The translations under genes were made by a program, and so were the position numbers. 64,000 bases of DNA from Pleomorphomonas carboxyditropha. GTDB taxonomy: Bacteria > Pseudomonadota > Alphaproteobacteria > Rhizobiales > Pleomorphomonadaceae. The notes under the pieces are model-generated. The model searched no databases. It was not told the origin of the DNA and saw nothing but the letters and a program-made list of their open reading frames with translations. Of the stretch, positions 9,885-18,998 are shown piece after piece (within the stretch, counting starts at the first letter, position 1; each line of letters starts with the position of its first letter). The stretch is from positions 62,001-126,000 of the forward strand of contig NZ_NQVN01000006.1 in NCBI RefSeq assembly GCF_002770725.1, given 5' to 3'.

Positions 9885-11003
9885 ATGACGCTTCTCAATG
9901 CCGACGCGGATGAGCAGTCCGCCGAGCTTGCGCGCGCCCGCCGACGGCGCAACCGCGCGATTTTCACCCTTCTGAGCGGCATCGTCGCGGCGCTCGTGCT
10001 GTTCGAAGGCTTCTTCGTGCTGCGCGACAGCCAGGCCCCGAAGCTGGTGACGGCGCTGTTCGCCATGATCTGGGGCGGCGGCGGCATGGCGATCCTCTAC
10101 CTGATCGCCAACCAGCTGGTGGAATTCACGCCGTCGCAATGGCAGCGCCGCCTGACGCCGATCGTCTTCGTCCTCCCCGCCATCGCCTTCGTCGTCTACT
10201 TTCTGGCGCTGCCGGCGATCCGCACCTTCATCGCCAGCCTGTTCGACCGCAACGGCTCCAACTTCGTCGGGCTCGCCAACTACATCACGGTGTTCACCGA
10301 GCCGTTCATGCTGGTGACCTTCCGCAACAACGTGCTGTGGATCGTGTTCGGCGCCAGCTTCACCATCATATTCGGCCTCGTCGTGGCGGCGCTGGCCGAT
10401 CGCAGCCGGTTCGAGAACCTCGCCAAGGCCATCATCTTCATGCCGATGGCCATCTCGCTGGTCGGCGCCGGCGTCATCTGGAAGTTCATCTACGCTGTGC
10501 GCGACCCCAGCGACGTGCAGATCGGCCTGCTCAACGCCATCGTCGTCGCCTTCGGCGGCGAGCCGCAGGCCTGGATCGCCATGCTGCAGCCGTGGAACAA
10601 CCTGTTCCTGATCGTCATCGTCGTCTGGATGCAGACCGGCTACGCCATGGTGCTGTTCTCGGCCGCCATCAAGTCGGTGCCGACCGACATCATCGAGGCC
10701 GCCCGCGTCGACGGGGCCGGCGAATTCAAGATCTTCTTCTCGATCATCATCCCGTCGATCATGGGCACCATCGTCACCGTGTCGGCCACCGTCATCATCT
10801 TCACGCTGAAGATCTTCGACGTGGTGCTGGTGATGACCGGCGGCCAGTACGGCACCGACGTGATCGCCACCCAGTTCTACAACCAGTATTTCGTCAACCG
10901 CAATTTCGGCCTCGGCTCGGCGATCGCCATCGTCCTGCTGCTGACCGTCATTCCGGTGATGGTCTACAACCTGCGCCAGTTCAACAAGAGGGAGACCCTG
11001 TGA
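9885..11003 (+). CDS. aglF: Alpha-glucoside ABC transporter, permease
   Basis: A 372-residue inner-membrane permease of the MalF type. Two N-terminal hydrophobic segments precede the core of six transmembrane helices, and the conserved EAA loop (EAARVDGAGEFKIFFSIIIP) that docks on the ATPase is near residue 275. The ATG at 9885 has GGGGGAAAG just before it, which favours it over an upstream in-frame ATG. The stop codon overlaps the aglG start by one base (TGATG), so the two permeases are translationally coupled. Confidence 0.93.
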   Translation: MTLLNADADEQSAELARARRRRNRAIFTLLSGIVAALVLFEGFFVLRDSQAPKLVTALFAMIWGGGGMAILYLIANQLVEFTPSQWQRRLTPIVFVLPAIAFVVYFLALPAIRTFIASLFDRNGSNFVGLANYITVFTEPFMLVTFRNNVLWIVFGASFTIIFGLVVAALADRSRFENLAKAIIFMPMAISLVGAGVIWKFIYAVRDPSDVQIGLLNAIVVAFGGEPQAWIAMLQPWNNLFLIVIVVWMQTGYAMVLFSAAIKSVPTDIIEAARVDGAGEFKIFFSIIIPSIMGTIVTVSATVIIFTLKIFDVVLVMTGGQYGTDVIATQFYNQYFVNRNFGLGSAIAIVLLLTVIPVMVYNLRQFNKRETL

Positions 11004-12097
11004 TGGCCAAGTCAAAGGGCAATCCCTTCCCGCGCGTCTTCGTCAACGTCACGCTGGTCGTCATCTGCCTTCTGTGGCTGATCCCGACGCTCGGCCTGTT
11101 CGTCTCCTCCTTCCGGCCACGCGACGAGATCATGTCGTCGGGCTGGTGGACGGTGCTGCCGCACCGCGTCTGGGTGACCACCGAGCAGTTCACGCCCGAC
11201 CCGTCGATCGACCGCACCGGCGTCATGACCTTCGAGGGCGCCACCGGCACCTTCGAGCAACTGCGGCAGGGCGTCGAATCGGCCGACGGCAACAAGCGCG
11301 TCGTGTGGATCGGCAACCGACGGGCCGGCACCGTGCAGGTGCAGGAAAAAGAGTGGAGCGGCCTGCCGTCCACCACGCTGCAGAACTATCACGACGTGCT
11401 GGCCGGCAAGGACGTCACCATCCAGGGCGACGGCGAGGAGGCGACCCGCAAGGGCGAGGACATGTCCGACGCCTTCATCAACTCGATGGCCGTCACCTTC
11501 CCCGCCGTGGTCATCCCCATCCTGATGGCCGCCTTCGCCGCCTACGGCTTCGCCTGGATGCGCTTTCCCGGCCGCAAGCTGGTGTTCGCGCTGATGGTGG
11601 CGCTTCTGGTGGTGCCGCTGCAGATCGCCCTGGTGCCGGTGCTCAGCGACTACGTCCACCTGAAGCTCAACGGCACCTACATGGCGGTCTGGCTGGCCCA
11701 TACCGGCTTCGGCCTGCCGCTCGCGGTGTTCCTGCTCTACAACTACATCTCGACGCTGCCGCGTGAGATCATGGAGGCGGCGATCGTCGACGGCGCATCG
11801 CACTTCAAGATCTTCTGGCGGCTGGTGCTGCCGCTGTCGACACCGGCGCTCGCCTCCTTTGCCATCTTCCAGTTCCTGTGGGTCTGGAACGATTACCTGG
11901 TGGCGCTGATCTTCATCGGCAACGTGCCGGGCGTGCAGGTGCTGACCATGCGGCTCGCCGACATGGTGGGATCGCGCGGCTCCGACTGGCATCTGCTCAC
12001 CGCCGGCGGCTTCGTGTCGATGCTGCTGCCGCTGATCGTCTTCTTCTCGCTCCAGCGCTACTTCGTCCGCGGCCTGACGGCCGGCTCGGTGAAGTGA
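11003..12097 (+). CDS. aglG: Alpha-glucoside ABC transporter, permease
   Basis: A 364-residue MalG-type inner-membrane permease paired with AglF. One N-terminal membrane helix is followed by a hydrophilic segment of about 115 residues, which should lie in the periplasm, then the five-helix core with the EAA loop EIMEAAIVDGASHFKIF. The large periplasmic insertion is a trait of AglG-type permeases and could shape substrate delivery. The ATG overlaps the aglF stop by one base. A G-rich site in the end of aglF (GAGGGAGA) acts as its ribosome site. Confidence 0.93.
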   Translation: MAKSKGNPFPRVFVNVTLVVICLLWLIPTLGLFVSSFRPRDEIMSSGWWTVLPHRVWVTTEQFTPDPSIDRTGVMTFEGATGTFEQLRQGVESADGNKRVVWIGNRRAGTVQVQEKEWSGLPSTTLQNYHDVLAGKDVTIQGDGEEATRKGEDMSDAFINSMAVTFPAVVIPILMAAFAAYGFAWMRFPGRKLVFALMVALLVVPLQIALVPVLSDYVHLKLNGTYMAVWLAHTGFGLPLAVFLLYNYISTLPREIMEAAIVDGASHFKIFWRLVLPLSTPALASFAIFQFLWVWNDYLVALIFIGNVPGVQVLTMRLADMVGSRGSDWHLLTAGGFVSMLLPLIVFFSLQRYFVRGLTAGSVK

Positions 12098-12181
12098 ACG
12101 GCTGAACATGGGACAGCAACCCCGCGCGTGCGGTTCCGGCAAGACGGAACCCGCCGGGTTCAGGAAACAAGGGAGTAGCTT

Positions 12182-13279
<1,098 letters not shown>

Positions 13280-13370
13280 ATCCGCCAGCCGGCGACAGGG
13301 TAGAGAGCCGCATCGCCGCCGGGCCGTACCCGGCGGCAGCCGCCGTTCATTTCCCGCGGAGACCAGCATC

Positions 13371-14834
13371 GTGAAGAACCAGGTCCAGCTCATCACCTAT
13401 GTCGACCGGCTGACCGCCGGCGGCTTCTCCGACCTCAAGGCGCTGGTCGATGGACCGCTGGAGGGGGTGATCGGCGGCGTCCACCCCCTGCCCTTCTTCG
13501 ACCCGATCGACGGCGCCGACGCCGGCTTCGACCCGATCGACCATACCCTGGTCGATCGGCGGCTCGGCGACTGGAACGACGTCCGGGCGCTGTCGGCCTC
13601 GGTCGACATCATGGCCGACATGATCGTCAACCACGTGTCGGCCAACTCGCCGGCCTTCAGGGACTTTCTCGACAAGGGCGAAGCCTCCGGCTTCGCCGAT
13701 ATGTTCCTGACCTTCGGCAAGGTGTTCCCGAACGGCGCCTCGGAGGATGACCTTCTCGCCATCTACCGGCCGCGACCCGGTTTCCCCTTCACGAAGATGA
13801 CCTTCGGCGACGGATCGAAGCGCCTCATCTGGACCACCTTCACGCCGCAGCAGATTGACATCGATGTCTTCTCGCAGCACGGCGCCGCCTATCTCGACGC
13901 CATCCTCAACCGCTTCAAGGAAGGCGGCGTCACCGCCATCCGGCTCGACGCGGCCGGCTACGCCATCAAGAAGCCGGGCACCAGCTCATTCATGATCCCG
14001 GAGACCTACGCCTTCCTCGGCGAACTGGCCGACAAGGCGCGGTCGCTCGGCATGGAGGTGCTGGTCGAGATCCACAGCTACTATCGCGACCAGATCGACA
14101 TCGCCCGCAAGGTCGATCGCGTCTACGACTTCGCGCTGCCGCCTCTCGTCCTGCACGCCCTGTTCACCGGCGAGGCGGGGCCGCTCGCCGAATGGCTGAA
14201 GATCTCGCCGCGCAACGCCATCACCGTGCTCGACACCCATGACGGCATCGGCGTCATCGACGTCGGCGCCGCCACCGACGGCCGGTCCGGCCTGCTTGCC
14301 CCGGCCGCGCTCGACGCGCTGGTCGAGACCATGCACGAGCGCTCGGGCGGCGAAAGCCGGCAGGCGACCGGCGCCGCCGCCTCCAACCTCGACCTCTACC
14401 AGGTCAACTGCACCTACTACGACGCGCTGGGAAAACGCGACGGCGAATACCTGATCGCCCGCGCCCTGCAATTCTTCGCGCCGGGCATTCCGCAGGTCTA
14501 TTACGTTGGCCTGCTCGGCGGCGTGAACGACATGGAGCTGCTCGCCCGCACCAAGGTCGGCCGCGACATCAACCGCCACTATTACACGCCGGCGGAAGTG
14601 GCGGCGGCGCTGGAGAAGCCGGTGGTGCGCCGGCTCTGCGACCTCGCTCGTTTCCGCAATACGCATCCGGCCTTCGGCGGCGACTTCGCGGTCGAGCAGC
14701 CTTCGGCGAGCCGGCTGGTGCTGAGTTGGACGCAGGGCGATGAGCAGGCTTCGCTCGACGTCGACTTCAAGTCGATCACGGCGTCGATCACCCACAAGGG
14801 CGCGGGTGGTGAGGGCCGTTTCGTCGTCGGTTGA
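13371..14834 (+). CDS. gtfA: Sucrose phosphorylase (GH13_18)
   Basis: Cytoplasmic enzyme that cleaves sucrose with inorganic phosphate to alpha-glucose-1-phosphate and fructose, saving one ATP compared with hydrolysis. The 487-residue protein is close in length and sequence to the Bifidobacterium adolescentis enzyme. The nucleophile is Asp193 (RLDAAG), the acid/base Glu233 (VEIHSYY) and the transition-state stabiliser Asp291 (DTHDGIG). Acceptor-site residues Asp342, Gln345 and Arg399 fall at the same numbers as in that enzyme. The start is GTG with GGAG upstream. Position at the end of the agl operon indicates that sucrose is the imported sugar. A related acceptor preference cannot be excluded. 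Confidence 0.93.
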   Translation: MKNQVQLITYVDRLTAGGFSDLKALVDGPLEGVIGGVHPLPFFDPIDGADAGFDPIDHTLVDRRLGDWNDVRALSASVDIMADMIVNHVSANSPAFRDFLDKGEASGFADMFLTFGKVFPNGASEDDLLAIYRPRPGFPFTKMTFGDGSKRLIWTTFTPQQIDIDVFSQHGAAYLDAILNRFKEGGVTAIRLDAAGYAIKKPGTSSFMIPETYAFLGELADKARSLGMEVLVEIHSYYRDQIDIARKVDRVYDFALPPLVLHALFTGEAGPLAEWLKISPRNAITVLDTHDGIGVIDVGAATDGRSGLLAPAALDALVETMHERSGGESRQATGAAASNLDLYQVNCTYYDALGKRDGEYLIARALQFFAPGIPQVYYVGLLGGVNDMELLARTKVGRDINRHYYTPAEVAAALEKPVVRRLCDLARFRNTHPAFGGDFAVEQPSASRLVLSWTQGDEQASLDVDFKSITASITHKGAGGEGRFVVG

Positions 14835-14855
14835 CGGGCGCCCCAGTCTGCCTGA

Positions 14856-14879
14856 GATGGTCCGCCTTCGCGGACCATC
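14856..14879. terminator. Perfect hairpin between convergent genes
   Basis: GATGGTCCGC and GCGGACCATC form a perfect 10-base-pair stem with a CTTC loop, between the sucrose phosphorylase stop and the stop of the convergent regulator, whose last codon it overlaps. It lacks T tracts on either side, so it may be a weak bidirectional terminator or an mRNA-end stabiliser. Confidence 0.5.
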
Positions 14880-15588
14880 AGCCCTCGCCGCCCTCGGCCC
14901 CGCCGTTCATGCGGTTCAGGTAGCGGTAGATCGTCGTCTGCGAGCAGCCGAGCTTTTCGGCGACGTATTTGACGGCGCCCTTCATCATGAAGATGCCCTT
15001 GGCGTTGAGGATCTCCACCAGCGCCAGCTTGTCACGGTGGCCGAGCCGCTCGCCGCTCGCCTCGCGCGACCGCAACTCCTCGTCGAGCAGATGGTCGGTG
15101 AGCTCGGTCAGCGAATTGGGAAAGCTCTCGCTGCCCTCGGCCGGTGGCGGCGTTGCCCGCACGGTCGCCGCCTCCTCGTTGTAGGCGAAGTTGGTCTCGA
15201 CGAAGATGTCGGGGTGGCGCAGCTTCAGGATGCGGTCGCTGAGCTCGCGATAGCGGCTGTCGTCGAAGTTGATGCACAGCATGCCGACGAGGCGGCCCTC
15301 CTCGTCCTTGACGAAGAAGGTGGACGAGCGCAGCAGCTTGGTGCCGGCGACGCCGACATAGTTGAGGCGGTAGTCCTGCGTCTCGTAGGAGTGATTGACG
15401 ATCGACTGCAAGGCCACCGAGGTGAGCGGCGCGCCGATGGTGCGGCCGCTGACGTGACCGTTGGCGATGGCGATGATCGACTTGTCGGCGTCGCCGAGGT
15501 CGTGCAGCACCACCTCATAATCCGGCCCGAGCACGGAGCCGAGAAACTCCGTCAGCTTCATGTAGCGCTGGATCCAACCGCCCGGCAT
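14878..15588 (-). CDS. YheO/PAS-type helix-turn-helix regulator, divergent from tnaA
   Basis: A 236-residue transcription regulator of the YheO-like PAS plus HTH_22 (DauR-type) family. Residues 10-120 form the ligand-sensing YheO domain (YEVVLHDLGDADKSIIAIAN), and the C-terminal 60 residues hold the helix-turn-helix (AVKYVAEKLGCSQTTIYRYL). The ATG at 15588 was chosen because the family starts there and AGGGGGA lies upstream; the longer frame is non-coding in character. It is divergent from tryptophanase across 414 bases, so it most likely senses tryptophan, indole or a related compound and controls the tna genes. The ligand is inferred from position only. Confidence 0.85.
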   Translation of the reverse strand: MPGGWIQRYMKLTEFLGSVLGPDYEVVLHDLGDADKSIIAIANGHVSGRTIGAPLTSVALQSIVNHSYETQDYRLNYVGVAGTKLLRSSTFFVKDEEGRLVGMLCINFDDSRYRELSDRILKLRHPDIFVETNFAYNEEAATVRATPPPAEGSESFPNSLTELTDHLLDEELRSREASGERLGHRDKLALVEILNAKGIFMMKGAVKYVAEKLGCSQTTIYRYLNRMNGGAEGGEG

Positions 15589-15850
15589 CGGCACGTCCCC
15601 CTGCCGGACTCCATCCGGCCTTTCCGCCCGACTTGCGGTGGTCGCGCCGGTTTTGTCAATCCGGGTTCTGGGCCGGATGGCGGCAGCCGATCCCTCGTAC
15701 ATTTCCTGAAGGCCTCCCATTGTCGACGCAACTGTTGGCAAGCTTAGGGGCGTCAGACGCAAGAAAATTTCCATCTCTCGCGTCGATTGCAAAAATATCC
15801 ACACTTTCGAAGAGAGAAATCCGCGCAAACCCTATCATTATGTAAATTAA

Positions 15851-15880
15851 TTGACACTTATCAGCCGCGATGCCACAAAT
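15851..15880 (+). promoter_or_regulatory. Possible tnaA promoter
   Basis: A perfect -35 box TTGACA at 15851-15856 lies in an AT-rich stretch, with ACAAAT at 15875-15880 as a weak -10 after 18 bases. A palindrome (ATGTG, AA, CACAT) at 15879-15890 directly follows and could bind the divergent YheO-type regulator. Its half-site resembles a CRP half-site, but the spacing is wrong for CRP. Confidence 0.35.
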
Positions 15881-15888
15881 GTGAACAC

Positions 15889-15996
15889 ATGAGCCGCAGA
15901 ATCCCGCTCATGTGGAAAAATGTTTGCAGATTCCTAGAGACGCTGTCCGCCAGTCGCTCGCGACGACCGGGGTGCCCAATGGTCTGTAGGAGGTAA
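15889..15996 (+). CDS. Putative Trp-containing leader peptide of tnaA
   Basis: A 35-residue frame beginning MSRRIPLMWKNVCRF with a single tryptophan at residue 9. It ends 6 bases before the tnaA ATG, and its last two sense codons are the AGGAGG ribosome site of tnaA, so ribosomes reading it would affect access to tnaA. The W-x-N-V pattern loosely recalls the W-F-N-I-D core of enterobacterial TnaC, the leader that stalls ribosomes on free tryptophan. It lacks the Asp and the C-terminal Pro of TnaC, has no good ribosome site of its own and could be chance. Confidence 0.25.
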   Translation: MSRRIPLMWKNVCRFLETLSASRSRRPGCPMVCRR

Positions 15997-16002
15997 CGGA
16001 CA

Positions 16003-17439
16003 ATGGCTATCAAGTATTTCCCCGAACCGTTCCGGATCAAGGCGGTGGAGCCGCTTCGGATGCTGTCGGCGGAGGAGCGCGCGGCGAAGATCGCGGCGGC
16101 GCACTACAACGTCTTCAACCTGGCCGGCGAGGATTGCTACATCGATCTTCTGACCGACAGCGGCACCGGCGCCATGAGCCAGGAGCAGTGGGCCGGCGTG
16201 ATGCGCGGCGACGAGGCCTATGCCGGTTCGTCGAGCTATTACAAGCTGCTCGAGGCGGGCAAGGACATCTTCGACTACGGCTATATCCAGCCGGTGCATC
16301 AGGGCCGCGCCGCCGAGAAGGTGCTGTTCCCCATCCTGCTCGGCAAGGGCAAGTTCGCCATTTCCAACATGTTCTTCGATACGACGCGCGCCCACGTCGA
16401 GCTGACCGGCGCCCGCTGCATCGACTGCGTGGTCGAGGTCGCCAAGGATCCGTCGCACCGCGCGCCCTTCAAGGGCAACATGGATGTCGCCAAGCTGAAG
16501 AAGACCATCGCCGAGCTGGGCGCCGACAACGTCGGCCTGATCGTCATGACGATCACCAACAACTCGGCCGGCGGCCAGCCGGTGTCGATGCAGAACATGC
16601 GCGAGGTGGCGGAGGTCGCCAAGGCCAACGGCATCCCGCTCGACATCGACGCCGCCCGCTATGCCGAGAACGCCTATTTCGTGCAGCGCGACGAGCCCGG
16701 CTACCAGACCAAGTCGATCAAGGAGATCATCCGCGAGATGTTCTCCTACGGCGACATGTTCACCATGTCGGCCAAGAAGGACGCCATCGTCAACATCGGC
16801 GGCCTGATCGGCGTCAAGGACGCCAATTCGCCGCTGATCCTGAAGATCAAGGCCAACTGCATCTCCTACGAGGGCTTCTTCACCTATGGCGGCCTCGCCG
16901 GCCGCGACCTCGAGGCGCTGGCCATCGGCCTTTACGAGGGTATCGACAACGACTACCTGCGCTATCGCATCGGCCAGGTGGAGTATCTCGCCGCCCGTCT
17001 CGACGACGCCGGCATCGGCTACCAGACCCCGGCCGGCGGCCACGGCGTGTTCGTCGACGCCCGCGCCATGTTCCCGCACATTCCCTACAACGAGTTCCCC
17101 GGCCAGGTGCTGGCCATCGAGCTCTACAAGGAAGCGGGCATCCGCGCCTGCGACATCGGCTCCTACATGCTGGGCAACGACCCGGATACGGGCGAGCAGC
17201 TCAAGGCCGACTTCGAGTTCACCCGTCTCGCCATTCCGCGCCGGGTCTACACGCAGGCTCACATCGACATCATGGCCGAGGCCCTGATCGAGATCAAGAA
17301 GCGCGCCCACACCGTCAAGCGCGGCTATCGCATCACCTGGGAGCCGCCGATCCTCAGGCACTTCCAGGCTCACCTCGAGCCGATCTCCAACGAGACCAGG
17401 CGGGTGAAGGAAGAGGAATACACGGTCGCCGCCCAGTGA
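16003..17439 (+). CDS. tnaA: Tryptophanase
   Basis: PLP-dependent beta-eliminating lyase that turns L-tryptophan into indole, pyruvate and ammonia. The 478-residue protein belongs to the family shared by tryptophanase and tyrosine phenol-lyase. The PLP lysine is Lys259 in SAKKDA. Three positions that separate the two enzymes read as tryptophanase: Asp126 in NMFFDTT (Thr in tyrosine phenol-lyase), Ile385 in ACDIGS (Arg in tyrosine phenol-lyase) and His453 in LRHF (Phe in tyrosine phenol-lyase). AGGAGG precedes the ATG by 9 bases. It is followed by an aromatic amino-acid permease and is divergent from a YheO-type regulator, forming a tryptophan-use locus. Confidence 0.92.
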   Translation: MAIKYFPEPFRIKAVEPLRMLSAEERAAKIAAAHYNVFNLAGEDCYIDLLTDSGTGAMSQEQWAGVMRGDEAYAGSSSYYKLLEAGKDIFDYGYIQPVHQGRAAEKVLFPILLGKGKFAISNMFFDTTRAHVELTGARCIDCVVEVAKDPSHRAPFKGNMDVAKLKKTIAELGADNVGLIVMTITNNSAGGQPVSMQNMREVAEVAKANGIPLDIDAARYAENAYFVQRDEPGYQTKSIKEIIREMFSYGDMFTMSAKKDAIVNIGGLIGVKDANSPLILKIKANCISYEGFFTYGGLAGRDLEALAIGLYEGIDNDYLRYRIGQVEYLAARLDDAGIGYQTPAGGHGVFVDARAMFPHIPYNEFPGQVLAIELYKEAGIRACDIGSYMLGNDPDTGEQLKADFEFTRLAIPRRVYTQAHIDIMAEALIEIKKRAHTVKRGYRITWEPPILRHFQAHLEPISNETRRVKEEEYTVAAQ

Positions 17440-17569
17440 GGACGGACTGACCGGACCAAGCAGGCGGGCGCCGCGGGCCGAGGAGGGACGGCGGCGCTCG
17501 CTCCGACAGGGGATCAACCGGACAACGGGCCGCCATGGCCCGTGCCATCCGGCTCAACGGGAGGACAAT

Positions 17570-18934
17570 ATGTCTTCGGAAACGCAATCGCATCTCGCGC
17601 GCGGTCTCAAGAACCGCCACATCCAGATGATCGCCCTCGGCGGAGCGATCGGCACCGGCCTGTTCTACGGCTCGGCCGCCTCGATCCAGCTGGTGGGTCC
17701 GGGCATCATCGTCTCCTACATCATCGGCGGCTTCGTGATGTATCTCATCATGCGCATGCTCGGTGAGATGTCGACCGAGGAGCCGGTGGCCGGCGCCTTC
17801 AGCCACTTCGCCTACAAGTACTGGGGCGAGTTCGCCGGCTTCCTGGCCGGCTGGAACTACTGGTTCCTCTACATCCTCGTGTCGATGGCCGAATTGACGG
17901 TCGTGGGCATCTACGTCGCCTACTGGTTCCCGGATTTCCCGGCCTGGCTGACGTCGCTGATCGTGCTGGTGTCGATCACCGCGATCAACCTGATCAACGT
18001 CCGCCTCTATGGCGAAGCCGAATTCTGGTTCGCCATCATCAAGGTGCTGGCGGTGATCGGCATGATCGTGCTCGGCCTGGTGCTGATCGTCTTCGGCCTG
18101 GGCGGCGAGGCGACCGGCCTCTCCAACCTCTGGGCGCACGACGGCTTCTTCCCGCATGGCATGTGGGGCCTGCTGCTGTCGCTGGTCGTCGTGATGTTCT
18201 CCTTCGGCGGCACCGAGCTGATCGGCATCACCGCCGGCGAAGCCGACGATCCCAAGAAGTCGATCCCGCAGGCCATCCGCCAGGTGATGTGGCGTATCCT
18301 GATCTTCTACATCGGCGCGCTGACGGTGATGATGATCATCTTCCCGTGGAACCAGGTCGGCATGGAAGGCAGCCCGTTCGTCACCATCTTCTCGAAGCTC
18401 GGCATCGGTTCGGCCGCCAACATCCTGAACTTCGTGGTGCTGACGGCGGCGATCTCGGTCTACAACTCCGGCATCTACTCCAACGGCCGCATGCTCTACA
18501 GCCTCGCCGAGCAGGGCAACGCCCCCAAGGTGTTCACCAAGCTCGGCGGCAACAAGGTTCCCTACGTGGCGATCCTGTTCTCGTCGGCTTGCACGCTGGT
18601 GGTGGTCGCCGTCAACTACCTGATCCCGGAAGGCGCCTTCATGCAGGTGATGGCCGTCGCCACCACCGCCGCCACCATCACCTGGGTGATGATCGTGCTG
18701 GTGCACATGAAGTTCCGCAAGGCGCATGCCCAGGACGTCGGCAAGCTGACCTTCCCGGCGCCCTTCTACCCGATCGCCAACTATTTCTGCATCGCCTTCA
18801 TGGCTATGATCATCGTGATGATGACGCAGATGGAGTCGATGCGGATGGCGGTCATCGTGCTGCCGGTCTGGCTGATCGTTCTCTACGTCGGCTTCATTTT
18901 CCGCGGCAACACCCGGACGGCCGCCGCCGAATAA
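17570..18934 (+). CDS. Amino-acid permease, AroP/GABA-permease family
   Basis: A 454-residue inner-membrane amino-acid/proton symporter of the AAT family within the APC superfamily, with about twelve membrane segments. It opens with the family motif RHIQMIALGGAIGTGLFYGS and carries the SFGGTELIGITAGEADDPKKSIP stretch of the sixth segment region. Its place 130 bases after tnaA and before a strong terminator indicates uptake of tryptophan, or export-import exchange of aromatic amino acids, for the tryptophanase. Aromatic specificity is inferred from context. Confidence 0.88.
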   Translation: MSSETQSHLARGLKNRHIQMIALGGAIGTGLFYGSAASIQLVGPGIIVSYIIGGFVMYLIMRMLGEMSTEEPVAGAFSHFAYKYWGEFAGFLAGWNYWFLYILVSMAELTVVGIYVAYWFPDFPAWLTSLIVLVSITAINLINVRLYGEAEFWFAIIKVLAVIGMIVLGLVLIVFGLGGEATGLSNLWAHDGFFPHGMWGLLLSLVVVMFSFGGTELIGITAGEADDPKKSIPQAIRQVMWRILIFYIGALTVMMIIFPWNQVGMEGSPFVTIFSKLGIGSAANILNFVVLTAAISVYNSGIYSNGRMLYSLAEQGNAPKVFTKLGGNKVPYVAILFSSACTLVVVAVNYLIPEGAFMQVMAVATTAATITWVMIVLVHMKFRKAHAQDVGKLTFPAPFYPIANYFCIAFMAMIIVMMTQMESMRMAVIVLPVWLIVLYVGFIFRGNTRTAAAE

Positions 18935-18959
18935 CCGGCGACGCCTCGAGGATACGAAA

Positions 18960-18994
18960 CGGCGCGGTCCTCGTGGGGCCGCGCCGCTTTTTTT
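18960..18994 (+). terminator. Rho-independent terminator of the tna operon
   Basis: CGGCGCGGTCC (18960-18970) pairs with GGGCCGCGCCG (18976-18986) over 11 base pairs including one G-U, around a 5-base loop, and a run of seven T follows at 18988-18994. It ends the tnaA-permease transcript just before the convergent sulfur-transfer gene. Confidence 0.92.
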
Positions 18995-18998
18995 ACCG

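Noticed and set aside
16003-17439. Tyrosine phenol-lyase as the identity of the lyase
   Set aside because: Positions that are Thr, Arg and Phe in tyrosine phenol-lyase are Asp126, Ile385 and His453 here, as in tryptophanase.
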